Source: Hydrogenophaga sp.
GTDB taxonomy: Bacteria > Pseudomonadota > Gammaproteobacteria > Burkholderiales > Burkholderiaceae_C
NCBI GenBank assembly: GCA_030684755.1
Contig: JAUXXN010000027.1
Coordinates: forward strand, 1 to 11,310
Reading direction: 5' to 3'
DNA: 11,310 nt
Shown: positions 7,302-11,310 of the stretch, in pieces
Position numbering within the stretch: the first letter of the stretch is position 1
How the letters are laid out: each line of letters begins with the position of its first letter
Notes under the pieces: generated by a model
What the model saw: only the letters and a program-made list of their open reading frames with translations
The model's database searches: none
Told to the model about the DNA's origin: nothing
Position numbers and translations under genes: made by a program

Positions 7302-7681
7302 CGCAGGCTTCACAACCCACCCACAACCCCGACGCCGCCACCGCCGCGAAGATGGAGCCTGAAATGGAAATAACCCGACTGGGACGGTTTTTGGAAGGCA
7401 TGGTCCAACGTTCACGTTTGCTGAGCCGGATCATGCTGGGGATCATGGCGGCGCTGGTGATCGCCAACCTCATCTATCCCGCTGGCTACGACCGCTTTTT
7501 CTGGGAAACCCTGGGCGGCGCGGGTGCCATGTACGGGCTTTTTTCCTGTTTCGTGATCGTGGTGGTGTCGAAATTTCTGGGCTACAAGCTGCTGTACCGA
7601 CCCGAAGACTATTTCGACAACGAACGCGAAGCCAGCCAGCTGATTGGTGACCCCAAAACCCGGGAGACCGGGCATGACTGA
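7298..7681 (+). CDS. Small two-helix membrane protein of unknown function within the antiporter operon
   Basis: A protein of 127 aa that I cannot assign to a named Mrp subunit. A hydrophilic N-terminus (1-40, Ala/Pro/Glu/Arg) precedes two hydrophobic helices, about 41-60 (LLSRIMLGIMAALVIANLIY) and about 75-98. An acidic/charged C-terminal tail starts with RPEDYF (101-106). It has no cysteine pair, heme or metal motif; the single Cys84 is in helix 2. The start is ATG 7298, with CCAGGAG (7284-7290) 7 bases upstream and a four-base overlap with the previous stop. The 8-base overlap with the next gene and the coupling on both sides support real expression. The position between two NuoL-like genes suggests an accessory or linker subunit for one of them. 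This is inference from context only. Confidence 0.82.
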   Translation: MTQASQPTHNPDAATAAKMEPEMEITRLGRFLEGMVQRSRLLSRIMLGIMAALVIANLIYPAGYDRFFWETLGGAGAMYGLFSCFVIVVVSKFLGYKLLYRPEDYFDNEREASQLIGDPKTRETGHD

Positions 7682-9383
7682 GACCACCCTGAGTGCTGGC
7701 GGCTTCTGGCTGCACCCCTCGGTGCTGTTGATCATTGGCGCCTTGCTGCTGCCCCTGTTCAAAGGTGTGGCACAACAGGCCTACCGCGTGGCCCTGGCGG
7801 CTTTGTTCGTTTTTGTGGTGTTTCGCATCGAACTGGGTAGCCATGCGCAGTTCGCGTTTGGCGGCCTTGACCTGGTCGCCGGTCGCGCAGACAAGCTCAG
7901 CCTGGCGTTTGCCTATGTGTTCGCGATCATCACGATGGTGGCCACCATCTATTCCCTGCACGTGCGCGACAACATCCAGCACGTGGCCGGGCTGTTCTAC
8001 GCCGCCGCCGCCGTGGGCGTGGTGCTGGCTGGCGACCTGATCACGCTGTATGTGTTCTGGGAGCTGATGATGCTGGCCTCGGTCTGGCTGATCTGGCGCC
8101 GGGCCACCGCCCAGGCCTATGCCGCTGGCTACCGCTATCTGATGGTGCATGCGGTCAGCGGTGTCATGCTGCTCGGTGGCATCGTTCTGTATTACGGACA
8201 GACCGGCAGTGTGGCATTTGAGCAGATGCAGGTGGGCAGTTGGGCCAGCTACCTGATCCTGATCGGTTTCCTGGTCAACGCCGCCGTGCCACCGCTGCAC
8301 GCCTGGCTGACCGATGCCTACCCGGAAGCCACCATCACCGGCGCCATTTTCCTGAGCGCGCTGACGACCAAGACTGCTGTCTACACCCTGATTCGCGGCT
8401 ACCCCGGCACCGAGTTTCTGGTCTATCTGGGCACGGTCATGGCGCTCTGGGGTGTGGTGTATGCGGTGTTGGCCAACGACATCCGCCGCTTGCTGGCTTA
8501 CCACATCATCAGCCAAGTCGGCTACATGGTGGCCGGTGTCGGCATGGGCACGGCCATTGCCCTCAACGGCGCCACGGCCCACGCCTTCACCCACATCTTG
8601 TACAAGTCGGTGCTGTTCATGGGCGCGGGCGCGGTGATCGCCATGACCGGCAAAAGCAAGCTGTCTGAGCTGGGCGGTATTTACAAATACATGCCCATCA
8701 CCTTCGTCCTGTACATGGTTGGCGCCTTCTCCATCTCGGCATTCCCGCTGTTCAGTGGGTTTGTCAGCAAGACCATGGTGGTCGAGGCCGCTGCTGTGGA
8801 CCACCGCGCCTGGATCTGGCTGTTGCTGTCCATGGCATCGGCGGGCACTTTCCTGCACACAGGTCTGAAGCTGCCTTACTTCACCTTCCTCGGCAAAGAC
8901 GTGGGGCTCAGGCCCAAAGAAGCGCCTTGGAACATGCTGCTGGCCATGGGCATTTCGGCGTTCTTCTGCGTCTTCATCGGGGTCAACCCGGCCTGGCTGT
9001 ACCAGTTCATGCCCTTCCCGGTGAATTACAACGCCTACTCGGCTGGCCACCTGTTCTGGGAACTGCAGCTGTTGCTGTTCACCGGCCTGGGCTTCTTCTT
9101 GATGCTCAAACACCTGGGCGGTGAGGCCAAGCTGAGCGTGGATACCGACTGGATCTACCGAAAAGCGGGCCCGGTGGTGGTGAAGGCCGCCAGTGCCTTG
9201 GTCCGCAACACCTGGCGCGGCTTGATGGCCGTCATGCAGGGCCTGCTGAACGGCCTCTGGGATGGTCTTAAACGTCTGGGCAGCGCCGACGGGGTGCTCG
9301 GTCGCTCCTGGGGTATCGGCCAGACCACGCTATGGACCGTGGTCATCGTTTCACTTTACGGGCTGGTGTACCTGACCCGCTGA
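7674..9383 (+). CDS. Third NuoL/MrpD-like subunit with C-terminal extension (annotated elsewhere as Na+/H+ antiporter subunit D)
   Basis: Antiporter-like membrane protein of 569 aa, longer than MrpD by about 70 residues. Glu130 of TM5 (LYVFWELMMLASVWL), Lys233 (SALTTKTAVYTL), Lys311 (HILYKSVLFMGAGA) and Lys366 (SGFVSKTMVVEAA) are present. The usual TM7 lysine is Asn202 (FLVNAAVPPLHAWLTDAYPE). After the last core helix near 480 comes LSVDTDWIYRK (487-497), then an amphipathic-looking stretch (about 500-540) and a final hydrophobic segment (about 553-567). This loosely recalls the lateral helix plus terminal helix of NuoL. The start is ATG 7674, overlapping the small protein by 8 bases, with GGGAGA (7662-7667) upstream; an ATG at 7644 lacks support. 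It is the last gene of the operon. The family is certain; the precise ion role is not. Confidence 0.88.
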   Translation: MTETTLSAGGFWLHPSVLLIIGALLLPLFKGVAQQAYRVALAALFVFVVFRIELGSHAQFAFGGLDLVAGRADKLSLAFAYVFAIITMVATIYSLHVRDNIQHVAGLFYAAAAVGVVLAGDLITLYVFWELMMLASVWLIWRRATAQAYAAGYRYLMVHAVSGVMLLGGIVLYYGQTGSVAFEQMQVGSWASYLILIGFLVNAAVPPLHAWLTDAYPEATITGAIFLSALTTKTAVYTLIRGYPGTEFLVYLGTVMALWGVVYAVLANDIRRLLAYHIISQVGYMVAGVGMGTAIALNGATAHAFTHILYKSVLFMGAGAVIAMTGKSKLSELGGIYKYMPITFVLYMVGAFSISAFPLFSGFVSKTMVVEAAAVDHRAWIWLLLSMASAGTFLHTGLKLPYFTFLGKDVGLRPKEAPWNMLLAMGISAFFCVFIGVNPAWLYQFMPFPVNYNAYSAGHLFWELQLLLFTGLGFFLMLKHLGGEAKLSVDTDWIYRKAGPVVVKAASALVRNTWRGLMAVMQGLLNGLWDGLKRLGSADGVLGRSWGIGQTTLWTVVIVSLYGLVYLTR

Positions 9384-9398
9384 GGTACCAAGGATTGG

Positions 9399-9415
9399 CC
9401 GACTTCAACCGTCGG
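9399..9415. terminator. Weak stem-loop between the convergent antiporter operon and MFS gene
   Basis: CCGAC (9399-9403) and GTCGG (9411-9415) pair across a 7-base loop. The stem spans the end of the MFS gene, and no T-tract follows on either strand. It may still help bidirectional termination in the 21-base space between opposing stop codons. The evidence is weak. Confidence 0.2.
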
Positions 9416-10574
9416 AATGACTCTGAGGTGGTGACATGGTCCAAGCCAGGCGCGACGTGAGGCCGACCACAGCGCCTACTGTCCAGAACACGCCCGAGGC
9501 GCCTACCAACAGGCCAGCCGAACCGAACAACAGCGGCATCAGCACACTGGAGCCGTTGATCGCCATGGCGCGAAGACCCAGGGCTTCGCCATGGCGGTGT
9601 TTCGGCGTGATCTGGTGCAGCGTGCTCATGATCATGGGCTGGACCGAGCCCAGCGCCACCCCCAGTAGCATCGACAGCCCCATCATGGTCCAAGCCACCT
9701 GGGCCAGCGGGTAGGCGGCAAACAGCACCGCCGTGGCCACCATGGCCGAACCAATCACCACCCGCTCGCTCAACCGCGAGGCCAGCCAAGGCATGAGCAG
9801 GCGGATCGCCGTGGCGGCCAGTGCAAACGCGCCCAGAATGGAGCCAATGGCGGTGGCGCTCAGACCGCGCTCGTGACCCAGCACAGGCACCAGAAAGGTG
9901 TGCACATCCCAGCAGCTTGAGAGCGCCCAGTTGATCAGCATCAGGCGCCTGAAAGCGGCGTCGCGCAGCAAGTTCCAGGAGGAGCCGCTGGCATTGCGCA
10001 GCTCTGGCGCCACTGGCTCAAACTCGACCGTCTGGCGCACCCACAGCCAAGCCAAAGCGGGCAGCAAAGCCAAGAAAAAGTAAGCGGCCCTGAAACCCGA
10101 GGCATCGATCAGCAGCCCGGCCGCCAAAGGCCCCAGAAAATTGGAGATGGACGGGCCAATGGCCATCCAGCTGAACACCTGCTTGAGTTCGGTGGCGTTG
10201 TGGGCGAGCCTGCCCACATGGCGCTGCAGCGCGATCATGGCCAGACCGCTGGCGGCACCCGAACACAAAGCCGTCAGGCACAACACGGGGTACAGCGGAA
10301 AGGCCACCGCCAGCGCCGCCCCCAGGGACGCGACCCAGATCGCGATCCACACCGGCTTGCGCAGGCCGCGGCGGTCGGCATACCGCCCGGCCGGCAGCGC
10401 CAGAACAACCGGTGCCAGCGCGAACAAGGCCAGCAGCATGCCCACCGCCAACGGGCTGTAGCCCTCGCGCAGCGCCATCAGCGGCGCAGCCATGCGAAAG
10501 CCGGTCATGCTGGCATGAATGCTGATCTGCGCGCCGATCAGGCGCGTCAGTTGCAGGCGTGTGCCGGGATTCAA
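9405..10574 (-). CDS. Major facilitator superfamily transporter, 12-helix
   Basis: Secondary transporter of 389 aa, a standard length for 12-helix MFS drug or metabolite exporters. MFS motif A lies in the loop after TM2 (AGRYADRRGLRKPVW, 62-76). A charged central loop (about 181-210) separates the two six-helix halves. A second-half loop contains PKHRHGEALGLRAMAIN (324-340). The start is TTG at 10574, which overlaps the upstream rmuC stop by four bases (TTGA). The next Met (residue 23) would fall inside the first helix, so the TTG is preferred despite a weak ribosome site. Co-transcription with rmuC is likely. The substrate cannot be inferred; no resistance or metabolic genes accompany it. 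Confidence 0.87.
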   Translation of the reverse strand: MNPGTRLQLTRLIGAQISIHASMTGFRMAAPLMALREGYSPLAVGMLLALFALAPVVLALPAGRYADRRGLRKPVWIAIWVASLGAALAVAFPLYPVLCLTALCSGAASGLAMIALQRHVGRLAHNATELKQVFSWMAIGPSISNFLGPLAAGLLIDASGFRAAYFFLALLPALAWLWVRQTVEFEPVAPELRNASGSSWNLLRDAAFRRLMLINWALSSCWDVHTFLVPVLGHERGLSATAIGSILGAFALAATAIRLLMPWLASRLSERVVIGSAMVATAVLFAAYPLAQVAWTMMGLSMLLGVALGSVQPMIMSTLHQITPKHRHGEALGLRAMAINGSSVLMPLLFGSAGLLVGASGVFWTVGAVVGLTSRLAWTMSPPQSHSDG

Positions 10575-11310
10575 GCCACGTCTCGGTCGTTGGGGTCCAG
10601 CGGCAGCAGGGTTGCCGCCTGGTCTTGCGGCAGCGCCTCCACCGTCTTGAGCGCGCGGTTCATGGCGCGGCTGCGGGTTTCGGCGCTGTCCAGCGTGTTC
10701 AGCACGGTCTGGGTCTGGCTCTTCACCTTGGCCAGCACGTCACCGAACTTGCCGAACTCGGTCTTCACCGCGCCCAGCACCTGCCAGACCTCGCTGCTGC
10801 GTTTTTCCAACGCCAGGGTGCGAAAGCCCATCTGCAGCGAATTGAGCATGGCCATCAGCGTGGTCGGCCCGGCCAAGGTCACGCGGTACTCGCGCTGCAG
10901 CACCTCCATCAGACGCGGGCGGCGCAGCACTTCGGCGTAGAGCCCCTCGGTGGGCAAGAACAGGATGGCGAAGTCGGTGGTGTGTGGCGGCTCCAGGTAC
11001 TTGTCGGCCATGCTCTTGGCTTCGAGCTTGATGCGCTGCTCCAGCCCGCGGGCGGCGGCTTCGGCGCCCTCCACGTCCGCGCGTTGCTGCGCGTCCAGCA
11101 GGCGTTCGTAGTCCTCATTGGGAAACTTGGCGTCGATGGGCAGCCAGCACGGCGCGCCGTCGTCGCCCCGGCCCGGCAGTTTGATGGCGAAATCCACCGT
11201 GAAACGGCTGCCCGGTTTGGTCATCACCTGGGTGGCGTACTGGTCGGGTGCAAACACCTGCTCCAGCAGCGCAGCGAGTTGCGCCTCGCCAAACATGCCG
11301 CGTGTTTTCA
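10571..11310 (-). CDS. rmuC: RmuC-family DNA recombination protein, C-terminal part; 5' end lies beyond the window
   Basis: RmuC proteins limit recombination at inverted repeats and have a predicted PD-(D/E)XK-nuclease-like core; the biochemical activity is not settled. About 246 residues are visible. They start within the core at the K-T-R-G-M-FGEAQL stretch and include the conserved LPIDAKFPNEDYERLL segment with the putative catalytic Asp and Lys. DFAILFLPTEGLYAEVL and TLAGPTTLMAMLNSLQMGF follow, then a charged alpha-helical tail. The frame is open to the right edge; ATG 11296 is internal, because KTRG precedes it in frame and family members begin with a membrane anchor and coiled coil that are missing here. 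The stop overlaps the MFS start by four bases. Confidence 0.93.
   Translation of the reverse strand, partial: KTRGMFGEAQLAALLEQVFAPDQYATQVMTKPGSRFTVDFAIKLPGRGDDGAPCWLPIDAKFPNEDYERLLDAQQRADVEGAEAAARGLEQRIKLEAKSMADKYLEPPHTTDFAILFLPTEGLYAEVLRRPRLMEVLQREYRVTLAGPTTLMAMLNSLQMGFRTLALEKRSSEVWQVLGAVKTEFGKFGDVLAKVKSQTQTVLNTLDSAETRSRAMNRALKTVEALPQDQAATLLPLDPNDRDVA

Noticed and set aside
7470..9113. 547-codon minus-strand open frame
   Set aside because: It is antisense to the small membrane protein and third NuoL-like gene. The product is rich in Gln, His and Gly with no domain pattern, as expected of a shadow of a high-GC gene.
4327..9383. Reading the large subunits as complex I (NuoL/M/N) genes
   Set aside because: The neighbouring MrpE, F, G, B and C signatures are specific to Mrp-type antiporters, and no NuoA-J genes are present.

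Overview
The window looks like chromosomal DNA from a high-GC betaproteobacterium. A Comamonadaceae-type Burkholderiales is my best guess, based on overall protein style, base composition and the lipoprotein-type RND adaptor. That placement is inference, since there is no rRNA or tRNA here. Nothing suggests a mobile element, CRISPR array, prophage or plasmid function.

Left edge (1-1723): a divergent drug-efflux module. An AcrA/MexA-type periplasmic adaptor lipoprotein runs leftward off the window. It faces an AcrR/TtgR-type TetR repressor on the other strand. The 140-bp gap between them holds an imperfect palindrome (1008-1031) that closely resembles, as I remember it, the E. coli AcrR operator. 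It sits inside a plausible promoter, so the repressor probably controls both itself and the pump. A second short perfect palindrome (977-991) lies nearer the adaptor.

Centre (1864-9383): one tightly packed rightward operon of nine genes encoding a Mrp/Mnh/Pha-type multisubunit cation/proton antiporter. Seven of the eight junctions overlap by 4 or 8 bases; the remaining one is a 7-base gap. The order is mrpE, mrpF, mrpG, a fusion of the MrpA C-terminal domain (DUF4040/MbhD, MbhE-like) with MrpB (MnhB/MbhF), mrpC, mrpD, a second NuoL/MrpD-like subunit, an unrecognised two-helix membrane protein, and a third NuoL/MrpD-like subunit with a C-terminal extension. This is not the classical ABCDEFG order. 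It follows the E-F-G-A'-B-C-D order of membrane arms in archaeal Mbh/Mrp-type complexes. No hydrogenase, NADH dehydrogenase or iron-sulfur protein is present, so the locus looks like an ion-translocating arm without a visible electron-input module. All three large subunits keep the TM5 glutamate, but the third has Asn where the other two have the TM7 lysine.

Right edge (9405-11310): on the minus strand, the C-terminal part of an RmuC-family protein enters from the right. It overlaps by four bases (TTGA) a 12-helix major facilitator superfamily transporter, which converges on the antiporter operon with only 21 bases between the two stop codons.

No stretch above 300 bases lacks a gene. The most noteworthy item is the unconventional antiporter operon with its small unknown subunit.
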